Assembly: GCF_016806125.1 (NCBI RefSeq)
Contig: NZ_CP047166.1
Coordinates: forward strand, 1,736,001 to 1,800,000
Source: Ponticoccus alexandrii
GTDB lineage: Bacteria; Pseudomonadota; Alphaproteobacteria; Rhodobacterales; Rhodobacteraceae
Reading direction: 5' to 3'
Length of the DNA stretch: 64,000 nucleotides
This document shows positions 27,051 to 37,506 of this stretch, in pieces (position 1 is the first letter of the stretch; each line of letters begins with the position of its first letter). Position numbers and translations under genes: made by a program. Below the pieces are notes generated by a model. The model ran no database searches. It was not told where the DNA came from and saw only the letters and a list, made by a program, of their open reading frames with translations.

Positions 27051-27827
27051 ATGCAGTACGAGATGATCACCTACGCGGTGGAAAACGATGTCGCCACGGT
27101 GACACTGAACCGCCCGGACGTGATGAACGCGCTCAACACCCAGATGCGGGCCGAAATCACCGATGCGGTCACCACCGGCGGGCGCGAGGCGCGGGTCGTG
27201 GTGCTGACCGGGGCGGGGCGGGCCTTTTGCTCGGGTCAGGATCTGGGGGACCGGGCGAACGTCGCGAACCTCGATCTCGAACGCACGCTGCGCGACGAAT
27301 ACGTGCCGATGCTACGCGCCATCTTCGACTGTCCGGTGCCGACGATCTCGGCGGTGAACGGTGCCGCCGCCGGGGCCGGGGCGAACCTCGCGCTGGCCGC
27401 CGACGTGGTGATCGCCACCGAAAGCGCCTTCTTCCTTCAGGCCTTCACCCGTATCGGCCTGATCCCGGATGCGGGGGGCACGTGGTTCCTGCCGCGCCAG
27501 ATGGGGCTGGCCAAGGCCATGGGCGCCGCGCTCTTTGCCGAGAAGATCACCGCAAAGCAGGCGGACGACTGGGGCCTGATCTGGGAAGCGGTCGCGGACG
27601 AGGCCTTTGCCGGGCACATTGCGGCGCGCGCGGCGCATCTGGCCAAAGGGCCGACCGCTGCCTATGCCCGGGTGAAACAGGCGATGCGCGCCTCCTTCGA
27701 CAACGATCTGCAGGCGCAGCTGGCCGTCGAGTCGAAGCTTCAGGGCGAATGCGGCAAGACCCGCGACTTCAAGGAGGGCGTCGTGGCCTTCATGGAGAAG
27801 CGCCCGGCGGTCTACGAGGGCCGCTGA
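27051..27827 (+). CDS. Enoyl-CoA hydratase/isomerase family protein (PaaG-like)
   Basis: The 258-residue crotonase has the oxyanion-hole segment AGRAFCSGQDLGD, the second signature NGAAAGAGANLALAADVVIAT, and GLIPDAGGTWFLPR, which is common in PaaG (2-(1,2-epoxy-1,2-dihydrophenyl)acetyl-CoA isomerase) proteins. It could act on ring-opened phenylacetyl-CoA or be a general beta-oxidation hydratase; no other paa gene is seen here. AAGGGGAGGG precedes the ATG. It is 91 bases after ccmH and probably independent. Confidence 0.85.
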   Translation: MQYEMITYAVENDVATVTLNRPDVMNALNTQMRAEITDAVTTGGREARVVVLTGAGRAFCSGQDLGDRANVANLDLERTLRDEYVPMLRAIFDCPVPTISAVNGAAAGAGANLALAADVVIATESAFFLQAFTRIGLIPDAGGTWFLPRQMGLAKAMGAALFAEKITAKQADDWGLIWEAVADEAFAGHIAARAAHLAKGPTAAYARVKQAMRASFDNDLQAQLAVESKLQGECGKTRDFKEGVVAFMEKRPAVYEGR

Positions 27828-27929
27828 TCGCGGCCAGGCTGGGCGCGCGCAGGCGCTCGGCCCGCAGCTTTCGCGCCTTGGAGCCCGGGCAGGGCGATGA
27901 CCTGTCGCAAATACCGCGCTTGAACCGAA

Positions 27930-27961
27930 ATCGCCCGACGCCCCGAAAGGCGCCGGGCGAT
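27930..27961 (-). terminator. Hairpin after the acidic pseudogene
   Basis: ATCGCCCG (27930-27937) and CGCC pair with GGCG and CGGGCGAT (27954-27961) around CCGAAA. On the minus strand a TTTCGG stretch follows. It lies 26 bases past the pseudogene's final stop and may also serve rightward transcription. Confidence 0.55.
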
Positions 27962-27987
27962 CCCGCCTGTCCGTCGGGTGACCGGCC

Positions 27988-29633
27988 TCAGGCCACCATG
28001 TCTTTGCGTTCGTCCTCGGCCTCTTCGGTTTTCTGCGCCGCCAGCATCGCGGCCACCTCTTCGGGGGTCATCTGCCGGGTCATGACGTCGTCACAGGCAA
28101 CGTCGTACTGGCCGCAGGTCGCATCCCCGCTGTCAGAGGGGTGGAGCACAGGTCCTCCACCGCGCCGGAGCCTGCAAGCGTCACCTGCATCTGCGCCACG
28201 CCGCTGGCGTTGATGTCGATGTCCTGCGACGCGTTGTTGCCCGCAGCGGGAATGGCGATCGAGTCGATCAGCTCTCCGTCCAGATCGTATAGGTCGATGC
28301 TGCCGCCCTCTTCCTCGACGTCGAGAACGGTCAGGCTGGTCACGTCCGACACCGTGTCGAAGTCGAAGGTGATGGTGCCGCCATGGGCGTTGTCTTCCGA
28401 GATGATGATCGTGTTGCCCTGATCGTGGAAGCCCAGATCCCAGTCGCCCCCGGTGGGGTTGGCGGTGTCGAAGATCATCGCGTCGTTCTGGCTGGCAGGG
28501 TCGTCGCCGGCGCGCTGCGCGGTGACGCTGAAACCGTCGAACTGAAGCGCGGCGGTGTCACCGGCCTGGGCCTCTTCGAAGTCCTCGCAAACCGCGCCAT
28601 CGTCGTCCGAGTCCGGCGTGACGCTGCAGATCTCGATATCGTCGACAAAGATCTACTCGTCACAGGCCGAGATGTCGGACACCAGCCGGAACTGCGCGCT
28701 GCCGTCCACCGTGTTCAGCACGCCGCCCGAATAGGTCAGCGTGGTCGCTTGCCCGGCAAAGGTTTGCCCGGTCTGGTCGCCGGTGAAGGTGTCGGTGTGC
28801 TCATCGATGACGAAGGTGTCCAGCGTCTGCCAGTCGCTGTTGTCCAGCCGCATCTGCACTGACAGGCTGTCGCCATATGTGCTGCCCTCGAAGTTGCGCA
28901 GGCCCTCGGCGCGGATGTCGAAGGACAGGGTCACCGGCCCGTCGTTGTCCACTGGCGCCAGGGCCAGCATGCCGTCGCTGGCGCCGTTGGTCATGGCCTC
29001 GCCGTGGCGCAATCCCAGTCGTTGCGGACCACGTCGTCGCCGGTCCGGGTGGCGTCATGCCAGCCCCACCACGTCCAGCCGCCGCCCGAGCTGTCGAAGC
29101 TCTCGCTGACCGCGACCGAGGTCTCTTAGACGGTGCCGCCGCTCTCTCCGCCGCCGATGCCGCCGGTCAGGGCCAGCCCGCTCTGGCCGTCGTCCGACTT
29201 GATCACGGCGGTCATGTTCGACAGGTCGAAGCTCTCGGCGGTCAGCGGCTGCGCGCCGTCGATCCAGAAGGTGAACTTGGCCTCGTCCACCTATCCGTAA
29301 GAGGTATAGGCGATCTCGCCGAACTCCAGCTTGACGTCATATTGCCCCCTGCACCTGCGCTCCGTTTTTGAGCTGGTTCAGCGCGCCGGTCTGAATCTCC
29401 ACGCCGGTGCCGTTCTCGCCGTTCGACCCGATGGTCTCGTCGAAGGCGGGGTAGACGTTCAGGTCCCCGGCCATCGAGGGGCCGGTCAGATTCAGGAACA
29501 GGGCGTCGATGTCGGTGTTACCGGGATCCTGCGCATAGACCTCCAGCATCAGATTGCCGCCGTCTTCGATAATGACGACGCGGACCTGAGGATCGCAGCC
29601 CAGAAGGACTTCGGTGGTGTTGGACGTAGACAT
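27988..29633 (-). pseudogene. Degenerate gene for a large acidic, probably exported protein
   Basis: Reading from MSTSNTTEVLLGCDPQV at 29633 to a final EAEDERKDMVA ending at 27988, a protein of about 545 residues can be followed through three in-frame stops and three frameshifts. Stops: TAG near 29292 (TSYG*VDEAKF), TAA near 29130 (GGTV*ETSVAV) and TAG near 28654 (SACDE*IFVDD). Frame breaks lie near 29345 (a G5 run where G4 fits), near 29015 and near 28130. Between these points the coding sense is strong: Asp/Gly/Thr-rich, beta-rich repeats such as VTLSFDIRAEGLRNF and TITFDFDTVSDVTSLTVLDV, typical of secreted adhesin-like or calcium-binding proteins. No signal peptide is seen at the N-terminus. 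Function unknown. Confidence 0.8.
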
Positions 29634-29866
29634 GGGAGCACTCCGAAATTTGGGCGAAAAAACGGCATTTTCGGGGCTGTCATGCCGCATCTCCGCCTGA
29701 TTTGGGCGGAAATATGGTGAAGCGGAGTGTTTCCGTCACGGTGCCGCCCGATTTCATCGATGCTTGGCGCCAAAGAGATGACGAACTCGAATGTTGGAAA
29801 GAAATTGTCTTTAAACCGAGGACAGTCCGAAAGGCCTGCCGCGGATCAAGGGGCCATGAAAACGCA

Positions 29867-29899
29867 GAGGGGCCGGTCGCATCCGGCGACCGGCCCCTC
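29867..29899 (-). terminator. Terminator of gltA
   Basis: A 14-base perfect stem, GAGGGGCCGGTCGC (29867-29880) with its complement (29886-29899), has a 5-base loop, with AAAA at 29858-29861 providing a short T-run on the minus strand. It begins 21 bases past the gltA stop. Confidence 0.8.
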
Positions 29900-29920
29900 G
29901 CGATTCGCGTAACGCAGGTG

Positions 29921-31210
29921 TCAGCGGTTCTCGATATCCACGTAGTCCCGCTCGGTCTCGCCAAGGTACAGCTGACGCGGACGGCCGATCTTGTTCTGCG
30001 GATCGTTCAGCATCTCTTTCCACTGGCTGATCCAGCCGACAGTGCGCGACAGCGCGAAGATCGGCGTGAACATCGAGGTCGGGAAGCCCATCGCCTCGAG
30101 GATGATGCCAGAGTAGAAATCGACGTTCGGGAACAGCTTCTTCTCGGCAAAATAGGGGTCGGCAACGGCTTGCTTTTCCAGCTCTTTCGCGGTTGCGAGG
30201 ATCGGGTTGTTCTCGACACCCAGAAGGTCCAGCACCTCGTCGGCGGACTGCTTCATCACCTTCGCGCGCGGGTCGAAGTTCTTGTAGACCCGGTGGCCGA
30301 AGCCCATCAGGCGGAAGGGGTCGCTCTTGTCCTTCGCGCGGGCGATGTACTCGGGGATGTTCTTGGGGTCACCGATTTCCTTCAGCATCTCCAGGCAAGC
30401 CTGGTTGGCGCCGCCGTGGGCAGGCCCCCAGAGGCAGGCGATGCCAGCCGCGATGCAGGCGAAGGGGTTGGCGCCCGAGGACGAGGCCAGACGCACGGTC
30501 GAGGTCGAGGCGTTCTGCTCGTGATCCGCGTGCAGGGTGAAGATCCGGTCCATCGCACGGGCAAGGATCGGGTCGACGTTGTATTCCTCGGCGGGCACGC
30601 TGAAGCACATGTGCAGGAAGTTCGCCGCGTAATCCAGATCGTTGCGCGGGTACACGAAGGGCTGCCCGATGGAATACTTGTAGGCCATCGCGGCGATCGT
30701 CGGCATCTTGGCGATCAGGCGATGCGAGGCGATCTCGCGCTGGCGCGGATCCGCGATGTCGGTCGAGTCGTGGTAGAAGGCCGACATCGCGCCGACTACG
30801 CCAACCATGGTCGCCATCGGGTGCGCGTCCCGACGGAATCCACGGAAGAAGTTGTGCATCTGCTCGTGGATCATCGTGTGACGGGTGATCGTGCTTTCGA
30901 ACTTTTCAAGCTCTTCCGCCTTGGGCAGGTAGCCGTAAAGCAGCAGGAAGCAGACCTCGAGATAGTGCGACTTCGACGCCAATTGGTCGATGGGATAGCC
31001 GCGGTGCAGCAGCTCGCCCTTCTCGCCGTCGATGAAGGTGATGGTCGAGTCGCAGGACGCGGTCGAGGTAAAGCCGGGGTCGTAGGTGAACACATCGGCT
31101 TCGCCGTAGAGCTTCCGGATGTCGATCACGTCCGGCCCGATGGTGGGCGAGTGGATCGGCAGGTCCCAGCTCTTGTCGCCAATGGTTAGTTTAGCGGTCT
31201 TGTCTGCCAT
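29921..31210 (-). CDS. gltA: Citrate synthase
   Basis: The 429-residue hexameric-type citrate synthase condenses oxaloacetate with acetyl-CoA. Catalytic residues lie in the segments [23 protein letters not shown] and [14 protein letters not shown]; the C-terminal [14 protein letters not shown] is typical of the type II proteobacterial enzyme. It is followed by its own terminator and is 84 bases downstream of gltX on the same strand. Confidence 0.97.
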   Translation of the reverse strand: MADKTAKLTIGDKSWDLPIHSPTIGPDVIDIRKLYGEADVFTYDPGFTSTASCDSTITFIDGEKGELLHRGYPIDQLASKSHYLEVCFLLLYGYLPKAEELEKFESTITRHTMIHEQMHNFFRGFRRDAHPMATMVGVVGAMSAFYHDSTDIADPRQREIASHRLIAKMPTIAAMAYKYSIGQPFVYPRNDLDYAANFLHMCFSVPAEEYNVDPILARAMDRIFTLHADHEQNASTSTVRLASSSGANPFACIAAGIACLWGPAHGGANQACLEMLKEIGDPKNIPEYIARAKDKSDPFRLMGFGHRVYKNFDPRAKVMKQSADEVLDLLGVENNPILATAKELEKQAVADPYFAEKKLFPNVDFYSGIILEAMGFPTSMFTPIFALSRTVGWISQWKEMLNDPQNKIGRPRQLYLGETERDYVDIENR

Positions 31211-31294
31211 GCTATGTCATCCCTCTTGGTATTCGATGGGGCGGGGCCGTGGCAGCCCTGCCGATTGAAATCACATGGCCGTCGCGCGCGTGCG

Positions 31295-32704
31295 TCAGCC
31301 CGCTTCACTGGCCGCTGCATGGTCCAGCCGCCGAATCGTGTCCTCGCGTCCCAGAACCAGCATCATGTCGAAGACCGAAGGGGTCGCCGCCCGTCCGGCC
31401 AGCGCAGCTCGCATGGGCCCGGCCAGCTTGCCGAATTTGGTCCCCTGATCCTCGGCAAAGCGGTTCAGGACCGCCTCCAGATCGTCACGGGACCAGCTAG
31501 CATTTTGCAGGTGCGGCGTCAACGCGCCCAGTATACCACGGGATACCGCGTCAAGGTTCTTGGCCGCTTTCTCGTCCGGAACGACGGGTGTCGGGGTCAG
31601 GACGAAGTGTGCTTTTTCAATGAGTTCCGGGAACGTCTTGGCTCTTTCCTTCAGGCAGAACATTGCGGCAAGCATTCCCTGTCTCTGCGCCTCCGTCAAA
31701 GGGTTTTCACCGATTGCGGCGAGGAATTCCTCCAATTCGTGCAGCAGTGCGGCATCGTCCGCCACGGCGATGTGCTGACCGCAGAGGTTTTCCAGTTTCT
31801 TCAGGTCGAAGCGGGCCGGCGACTTGCCGATTCCGTCCAGACCGAACCACTCCTTTGCCTGATCATCGGTAAAGAACTCGTCATCGCCATGGCTCCAGCC
31901 GAGCCGCGCGAGGTAGTTGCGCATGCCCGCCGCGGGGTAGCCCATCTTCTGGTACTCGTCCGCACCAAGAGCGCCGTGGCGCTTGGACAGCTTTTTGCCG
32001 TCGGCGCCGTGGATCAGCGGAATATGGGCGTAGACCGGCAGCGGCCAGCCCATGGCGGTGTAGATGCCCATCTGGCGCGCAGCGTTGTTCAGGTGGTCGT
32101 CGCCCCGGATCACATGGGTCACGCCCATGTCGTGGTCGTCCACCACCACCGCAAGCATGTAGACCGGCGTCCCGTCAGAGCGCAGCAGCACCATGTCATC
32201 CAGCTGGTCGTTGCGGATGGTGACCGTTCCCTGCACCTCATCCTCGATCACCGTCGCGCCGTCCTGCGCGGTCTTCAGGCGGATCACGAAGGGCGCGTCG
32301 GGGTGCGTGGCCGGGTCGGCGTCGCGCCATGGGCTCTGGAACAGGGTGGACTTGCCCTCGGCCCGGGCGGCCTCGCGGAAGGCCTCGATTTCCTCCTGCG
32401 TCGAGAAACACTTGTAGGCGGCGCCCTTGGCGAGCAGGTCGCGCGCCACTTCGGCGTGGCGGTCGGCGCGGTCGAACTGGCTGATTGCCGCGCCGTCGTG
32501 GTCGAGGCCCAGCCAGTCGAGACCGCGCAGGATCGCCTCGGTCGCCTCGGGCGTGGACCGGGCGCGGTCGGTGTCCTCGATCCGCAGCAGGAACTTGCCG
32601 CCGCGACCCCGGGCGTAAAGCCAGTTGAACAGTGCCGTGCGGGCGCCGCCGATGTGCAGGTAGCCGGTGGGGGACGGGGCGAAGCGGGTGACGACCTCGG
32701 ACAT
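31295..32704 (-). CDS. gltX: Glutamate-tRNA ligase
   Basis: The 469-residue class I synthetase charges tRNA-Glu. The HIGH-type motif is [16 protein letters not shown] and the KMSKS-type motif is KKLSKRHGA. The zinc-binding cysteines seen in some GluRS are not obvious. Start codon at 32704, 78 bases from the divergent comEC start. In roseobacters gltX-gltA adjacency is common. Confidence 0.96.
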   Translation of the reverse strand: MSEVVTRFAPSPTGYLHIGGARTALFNWLYARGRGGKFLLRIEDTDRARSTPEATEAILRGLDWLGLDHDGAAISQFDRADRHAEVARDLLAKGAAYKCFSTQEEIEAFREAARAEGKSTLFQSPWRDADPATHPDAPFVIRLKTAQDGATVIEDEVQGTVTIRNDQLDDMVLLRSDGTPVYMLAVVVDDHDMGVTHVIRGDDHLNNAARQMGIYTAMGWPLPVYAHIPLIHGADGKKLSKRHGALGADEYQKMGYPAAGMRNYLARLGWSHGDDEFFTDDQAKEWFGLDGIGKSPARFDLKKLENLCGQHIAVADDAALLHELEEFLAAIGENPLTEAQRQGMLAAMFCLKERAKTFPELIEKAHFVLTPTPVVPDEKAAKNLDAVSRGILGALTPHLQNASWSRDDLEAVLNRFAEDQGTKFGKLAGPMRAALAGRAATPSVFDMMLVLGREDTIRRLDHAAASEAG

Positions 32705-32782
32705 GAGCGTGGTTAACCTTTTCCTAACGGTGCGATTGGTAGAGTTGACGCTCTGTAACCAGCCAGATTTTCAGGGGCAAGC

Positions 32783-34864
32783 ATGGGTGGCGCCCTCTCG
32801 ATGATCGGACAGGCCCTGCCGGGGCAGCGCGGGCACCTGTTTCCATGGGCGCCGGTGGCCATGGCCTGCGGGATCGCGCTGTATTTCGGGCTGCGCATCG
32901 AGCCTCCGGTCTGGGTGCTCTGGGCCTGCGCGGTGCTGTCGCTCGCTGGTCTGGCGCAGCGCGTGGCGGGGCCGTATCCCGGTCCGCTGCTGACGGGGGC
33001 GGCGCTGGTCTTACTCGGCTTCGCGCTGGCAGGCTGGCGAGCGCATCAGGTCGCCGGGCCGGTGCTGGACTTCCGCTATTACGGCGCGGTCGAGGGGCGG
33101 ATCGTGGCCATCGACCGCTCCGCCTCGGATGCGGTTCGGCTGACGCTGGACCGGGTGGTGCTGGAGCGTATGGCCCCGGCCCGGACGCCCGCCCGCGTCC
33201 GGGTGTCGATGCATGGCCCGCAGGGCTGGATCCAGCCGAGGCCCGGTGCCACCGTGATCCTGACAGGCCATCTTTCGCCCCCCGGTGGCGCGGTCGAACC
33301 GGGCGGCTTCGACTTCCGGCGGCATTCGTGGTTCCTTGGCCTTGGGGCGGTGGGCTATACGCGCACCCCGGTCCTTCTACTGGAGCCGCCGGGCGAGGGG
33401 CTGTGGGTCGCCAAAGCCCGCATGTGGCTCTCTACCCGCGTGCAGACGGCGCTGCCAGGGGAGAGCGGCGCCTTCGCCGCCGCCATCATGACCGGCGACC
33501 GCGCAGGCCTGGGGCAGGACACGCTTCAGGCCCTGCGGGATTCGAACCTTGCGCATCTGCTGGCGATTTCGGGCCTGCACATGGGGTTGCTGGCGGGCTT
33601 CGTCTTTGCCGCGCTGCGGCTGGGCCTGCTGCTGCACCCGGTCAGCCGCCACCGCTGGCCGGTCAAGAAACTGGCGGCGGCGGGCGCGCTGCTTGCGGCG
33701 GCGGGCTATCTTGCGCTCTCGGGCGGCAACGTGGCGACCGAACGCGCCTTCATCATGGCCGCCGCCGCGCTTTGCGCGACAATGCTGGACCGGCGCGCCA
33801 TCAGCCTACGCAGCGTCGCGATCGCCGCGCTGGTGGTGCTGGCGCTGCGGCCCGAGGCGCTGCTGGGCCCGGGCTTTCAGATGTCCTTTGCGGCGACCAC
33901 GGCGCTGGTCGCGGTCTTCGAGCGCGTCAGCCAGGTGCAGCGCCGCCGCCGCATGCCGAAATGGCTGGCGCCGGTGGTCTCGGTCGTCGTGTCGTCTGCG
34001 GTGGCGGGCGCTGCGACCGGGCCGGTCGGCATGGCGCATTTCAACCAGATGGCGCAATACGGGCTGCTGGCCAACCTGATCTCGGTCCCGGTCATGGGGG
34101 TGCTGGTGGTGCCGATGGCGGTGGTCGCGGCGCTGCTCATGCCCTTTGGCCTCGACGGGCTGGCGCTGGCCGTCATGGCGCTGGGGCTGGACTGGATCCT
34201 CGGCGTCGCCCACATGGTCGCCGGGTGGCAGGGCGCGACCCGCCCGGTGGTGGCGCCGATGCCCTGGGTCCTGCCGCTTATCGCCCTTGGCGGGCTGGTG
34301 CTGTGCCTCTGGCGGGGCCGGGCGCGGATCGCCGGACTGGCGCCGGTGGCCGCCGGAGCCCTGCTCTGGGTGCAAAGCGAGCGGCCCGCCGTGCTGATCG
34401 CCGACAGCGGGACGCTGGTGGGCGTGATGACCGATGCCGGACGGGGGCTGTCGCGCGACCGGGGCTCGGGCTTCATCGCCGGGACATGGCTGGAAAACGA
34501 CGGTCGCGGCGGCACGCAGGACAGCGCGGCGGCGCTGTGGCCCGGTGCGCGCGCCGACCGGCTGGCCGTGGCGCAGGTGGCGGGGCTGACGATCCTGCAC
34601 GTTCAGGGCAAACGCGCCGCCGCGCAGCTCGATGGCTGCGGCGCGGCGCAGGTGGTGGTGTCTTCCACGGACCTTGTGCTGCGGGGCGGCTGCCGGGTCT
34701 TCGATCCGGCCCGCCTGCGCAACAGCGGCTCTGTGGCGATCTGGCCGGGGGCGGAGGGGCCGCGCTTTGTCACGGATGCAGAGCTTTCGGGTCAGCGGCT
34801 GTGGAGCCCGCCGCGCCGCGCCAAGATACCCCGGGCAGTGGCCCGCGCCGACACCGGCCCGTGA
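32783..34864 (+). CDS. ComEC/Rec2-family DNA-uptake channel without metallo-hydrolase domain
   Basis: The 693-residue membrane protein has an N-terminal DUF4131/OB-like soluble part (residues about 60-200, GRIVAIDRSASDAVRLTLD) and the competence channel domain with GEXGXFAAAIMTGDR-type block and LLAISGLHMGLLAG. The usual C-terminal metallo-beta-lactamase domain with HxHxDH is absent; the C-terminal 190 residues instead form a short beta-rich region, as in other Rhodobacteraceae. It would move single-stranded DNA across the inner membrane. AGGGGCAAGC precedes the ATG. Confidence 0.9.
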   Translation: MGGALSMIGQALPGQRGHLFPWAPVAMACGIALYFGLRIEPPVWVLWACAVLSLAGLAQRVAGPYPGPLLTGAALVLLGFALAGWRAHQVAGPVLDFRYYGAVEGRIVAIDRSASDAVRLTLDRVVLERMAPARTPARVRVSMHGPQGWIQPRPGATVILTGHLSPPGGAVEPGGFDFRRHSWFLGLGAVGYTRTPVLLLEPPGEGLWVAKARMWLSTRVQTALPGESGAFAAAIMTGDRAGLGQDTLQALRDSNLAHLLAISGLHMGLLAGFVFAALRLGLLLHPVSRHRWPVKKLAAAGALLAAAGYLALSGGNVATERAFIMAAAALCATMLDRRAISLRSVAIAALVVLALRPEALLGPGFQMSFAATTALVAVFERVSQVQRRRRMPKWLAPVVSVVVSSAVAGAATGPVGMAHFNQMAQYGLLANLISVPVMGVLVVPMAVVAALLMPFGLDGLALAVMALGLDWILGVAHMVAGWQGATRPVVAPMPWVLPLIALGGLVLCLWRGRARIAGLAPVAAGALLWVQSERPAVLIADSGTLVGVMTDAGRGLSRDRGSGFIAGTWLENDGRGGTQDSAAALWPGARADRLAVAQVAGLTILHVQGKRAAAQLDGCGAAQVVVSSTDLVLRGGCRVFDPARLRNSGSVAIWPGAEGPRFVTDAELSGQRLWSPPRRAKIPRAVARADTGP

Positions 34865-35023
34865 CGGGCGCCTTGGCCGTGGATCGTCCCGGATGCAGAG
34901 CCGTCGGGGCAGAGGCTATGAAGCCGGGAACGCCGTCCATGAACACAACGATGGCTTGGCTGTGTCGATACCGGACAGCGATCAACCCCGTCCGCCGCAG
35001 TTATCTCCGCAGCTGCGCTGCGC

Positions 35024-35719
35024 TCAGTAGGTGCGGATCAGGCCGACGAGGCGGCCCTGCACACTGACGGCCCCCCGGGGCAGGACGCGCGGCTCATAGG
35101 CCGGGTTGGCGGCTTCGAGCACGATCATCTCGCCCTTGCGGCGGAAGCGCTTCAGGGTCGCCTCGTAGCCTTCGATCTGCGCGACCACGATGTCGCCCTC
35201 CGAGGCCTCGGAGGTTTCGCGGATCACCACCACGTCGCCGTCGTTGATCCCGGCGTCGATCATGGAGTCGCCCCTGACCTCCAGCGCGTAGTGACGGCCC
35301 TGGCTGCGCACCATCTGCCCGGGAACGGCGATGCCGGGGGCCGGGTCGTTGATCGCCTCGATCGGTTGACCGGCGGCGATGCGGCCGACGATGGGCAGTT
35401 CGCTCACGTCGAGGTTGGCCAGTTCCATGGCCCCCGAGGGCTGGGTATCGGGCCGGTCGCCGTCGATCACGCGGGGGCTGAAGCCCGCCGGCTGACCGCC
35501 AAGGCTTTCCGGCAGCTTGACGATCTCGATGGCCCGGGCGCGGTGCGCGAGGCGGCGGATGAAGCCACGCTCTTCCAGCGCGGTGATCAGCCGGTGGATG
35601 CCGGATTTGGAGCGCAGGCTAAGCGCATCCTTCATCTCGTCGAAACTGGGCGGAACCCCGTCACGCTGCATGCGCTTGTTGATGAAGTCGAGAAGGTCCA
35701 GCTGTTTCTTGGTCAGCAT
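35024..35719 (-). CDS. lexA: LexA repressor
   Basis: The 231-residue SOS repressor has the winged-helix N-terminus ([23 protein letters not shown]) and a self-cleaving C-domain: cleavage site A116-G117 in RIAAGQP, nucleophile S152 in GDSMIDAG and general base K190 in EATLKRF. Length and N-terminus are typical of alphaproteobacterial LexA. A perfect GTTC-N7-GTTC box overlaps its -10, so it represses itself. It follows moeA after a two-hairpin element and has its own promoter. Confidence 0.97.
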   Translation of the reverse strand: MLTKKQLDLLDFINKRMQRDGVPPSFDEMKDALSLRSKSGIHRLITALEERGFIRRLAHRARAIEIVKLPESLGGQPAGFSPRVIDGDRPDTQPSGAMELANLDVSELPIVGRIAAGQPIEAINDPAPGIAVPGQMVRSQGRHYALEVRGDSMIDAGINDGDVVVIRETSEASEGDIVVAQIEGYEATLKRFRRKGEMIVLEAANPAYEPRVLPRGAVSVQGRLVGLIRTY

Positions 35720-35746
35720 CCGTTTACCCCATGTCTGTTACTTTTT

Positions 35747-35775
35747 GTTCTATGGGTGTTCCTGTTTTGTGTCAA
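35747..35775 (-). promoter_or_regulatory. lexA promoter with LexA (SOS) box
   Basis: On the minus strand TTGACA (35770-35775), a 17 bp spacer and TAGAAC (35747-35752) form a good housekeeping promoter. The alphaproteobacterial LexA box GTTC-N7-GTTC occupies 35747-35761 (plus-strand reading GTTCTATGGGTGTTC), covering the -10 and part of the spacer. Confidence 0.9.
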
Positions 35776-35803
35776 CAGGGGCAGGCGCCGCAGTGAGGGC
35801 GGG

Positions 35804-35846
35804 CAAATGTCTTCGAAGACATTTGAAAAACGCATGGATGCGTTTT
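35804..35846. terminator. Two tandem palindromes after moeA
   Basis: A perfect 22-base palindrome with core GTCTTCGAAGAC (35804-35825) is followed by a 20-base palindrome with core CATGGATG (35827-35846; 9 bp stem, GG loop). They begin 11 bases past the moeA stop on the minus strand and separate the trp-moa-moe unit from the lexA promoter. The same two cores with different arms occur at 38989-39032. Confidence 0.75.
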
Positions 35847-35857
35847 CGCGCCGGGCC

Positions 35858-37027
35858 TCAGCCGAAGGGCAGGTATTCCACCATCTCGCCTGCGGCGCGG
35901 GCGGGATCGCGAACCGGGCGGACCAGCAGCGCGTCGGACTGGCCGAGCACGCTCAGCAGGCTGGAATCCTGCCGCCCCTGCGCGGTGATCCCATCGGGCC
36001 CCAGGGTCGCGCGCATGTAGTGCTCGCGCGGGCCATTGGCCTCCAGCGGTTCCGCCAGGGGCGCGCTGCGCCGTGGGGCGGGCGCGGCACCAAGGCCCAG
36101 CAGGGCGCGGATCACCGGGGCCACGAAGACATGGCCGCAGACCATGGCCGAGACCGGGTTGCCGGGCAGGCCGATCATCGTGGCCTGGCCGAAACGGCCC
36201 GACATCAGCGGTTTGCCGGGGCGCATGGCCACCTTGTGAAAGGCCTGTTCCATGCCCAGTTCCGCCAGCACCGGTGCCACCAGATCGTGGTCGCCCACCG
36301 AGGCGCCGCCAATGGTGATCACCAGGTCGGCGTCGTCGACCAGCCCGAAGACCGAGCGCAGGGCCTCGCGGTTGTCGCGCGCGATGGGCAGCATCCGGGG
36401 CAGGGCGCCGAGGTCCTGCAGCAGGGCGGCAAGGCCGAAGGTGTTCGAGACGATGATCTGGTCGGGGCCGGGGTCTTCGCCGGGCATCACCAACTCGTCC
36501 CCGGTCGAGATCAGCGCGACGCGCGGCTGCCGGGTCACCGCGACCTCGGCGATGTTCATCGAGGCCAGAAGCGCGATGTCGGAGGGCGACAGGCGGCGCG
36601 GGGCCGGGATCGCGGCACCGGCCCGGAAGTCGGACCCGGCGGGCCGGATATGGGTCGGCGCGTCGAGGTTGGCCTGCAGCGTGATGCGGTCGCCGTCGCG
36701 GGTCGTATCCTCTTGGATCACCACGCGGGTCGCGCCCTCGGGCACCGGGGCTCCGGTGAAGATGCGGACCGCCTGACCCGGGCCGACCGGCCCGGCAAAG
36801 CCGTGGCCCGCGGCGCTTTCGCCGATTACCGTCAGGCTGTCTCCGGCGGCGGCGTCAGTGACCGCGTAGCCGTCCATGGCCGAGGCGGCAAAGGGCGGCT
36901 GGTCACGCCGCGCCGTGGCCTCGCGCGCCAGCACCCGGCCCGCGGCCTGCGCCAGCGGCACGGTTTCCGGCGCCAGCGGCGTGGCAAGGGCGAAGAGGCG
37001 GTCGAGGGCTTCGGTGACGGTGATCAT
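35858..37027 (-). CDS. moeA: Molybdopterin molybdenumtransferase MoeA
   Basis: The 389-residue enzyme inserts molybdate into adenylylated molybdopterin. Conserved blocks: PPFAASAMDGYAV, RIFTGAPVPEGA, VALISTGDELV and the MoCF domain ITIGGASVGDHD with PGKPLM and GLPGNPVSAMV. The start at 37027 (MITVTEALDRLFA) is 5 bases past the moaC stop. Part of the trpGD-ung-trpC-moaC-moeA run. Confidence 0.95.
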   Translation of the reverse strand: MITVTEALDRLFALATPLAPETVPLAQAAGRVLAREATARRDQPPFAASAMDGYAVTDAAAGDSLTVIGESAAGHGFAGPVGPGQAVRIFTGAPVPEGATRVVIQEDTTRDGDRITLQANLDAPTHIRPAGSDFRAGAAIPAPRRLSPSDIALLASMNIAEVAVTRQPRVALISTGDELVMPGEDPGPDQIIVSNTFGLAALLQDLGALPRMLPIARDNREALRSVFGLVDDADLVITIGGASVGDHDLVAPVLAELGMEQAFHKVAMRPGKPLMSGRFGQATMIGLPGNPVSAMVCGHVFVAPVIRALLGLGAAPAPRRSAPLAEPLEANGPREHYMRATLGPDGITAQGRQDSSLLSVLGQSDALLVRPVRDPARAAGEMVEYLPFG

Positions 37028-37032
37028 GGGCG

Positions 37033-37506
37033 TCAGGCCTCGTACCGGCCCGACTTGCCGCCGTCCTTCAGGGTGACGCGGATGCCGCCGATCTCCATCG
37101 CCTTGTCCACCGCCTTGACCATGTCGTAGACGGTCAGCGCGGCGGTGGAAACGGCGGTCAGGGCCTCCATCTCGACGCCGGTCTGGCCGGTGGTCTTCAC
37201 GGTGGCCGCGAGCCGGAGGCCCGGCAGCGCCGGGTCGGACGTCAGATCGACCGAGACCTTGGTGACCGGCAGCGGATGGCACAGCGGAATCAGCTCGGAC
37301 GTCTTCTTGGCGCCCATGATGCCCGCCAGCCGCGCGATGCCGATGACATCGCCCTTCTTGGCGCGGCCCTCGGTGATCATCGCGAAGGTCTCAGGCGCCA
37401 TGCGCACCCAGCCCTCGGCAGTGGCGATCCGCGCGGTCACCGCCTTGTCCGAAACGTCGACCATATGGGCGTTGCCCTGATCGTCGAAATGCGACAGCCC
37501 GCTCAT
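37033..37506 (-). CDS. moaC: Cyclic pyranopterin monophosphate synthase MoaC
   Basis: The 157-residue enzyme forms cyclic pyranopterin monophosphate, the first stable molybdenum-cofactor intermediate, with MoaA. Typical segments: [51 protein letters not shown] and the C-terminal KDGGKSGRY. It overlaps trpC by 4 bases. Confidence 0.97.
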   Translation of the reverse strand: MSGLSHFDDQGNAHMVDVSDKAVTARIATAEGWVRMAPETFAMITEGRAKKGDVIGIARLAGIMGAKKTSELIPLCHPLPVTKVSVDLTSDPALPGLRLAATVKTTGQTGVEMEALTAVSTAALTVYDMVKAVDKAMEIGGIRVTLKDGGKSGRYEA

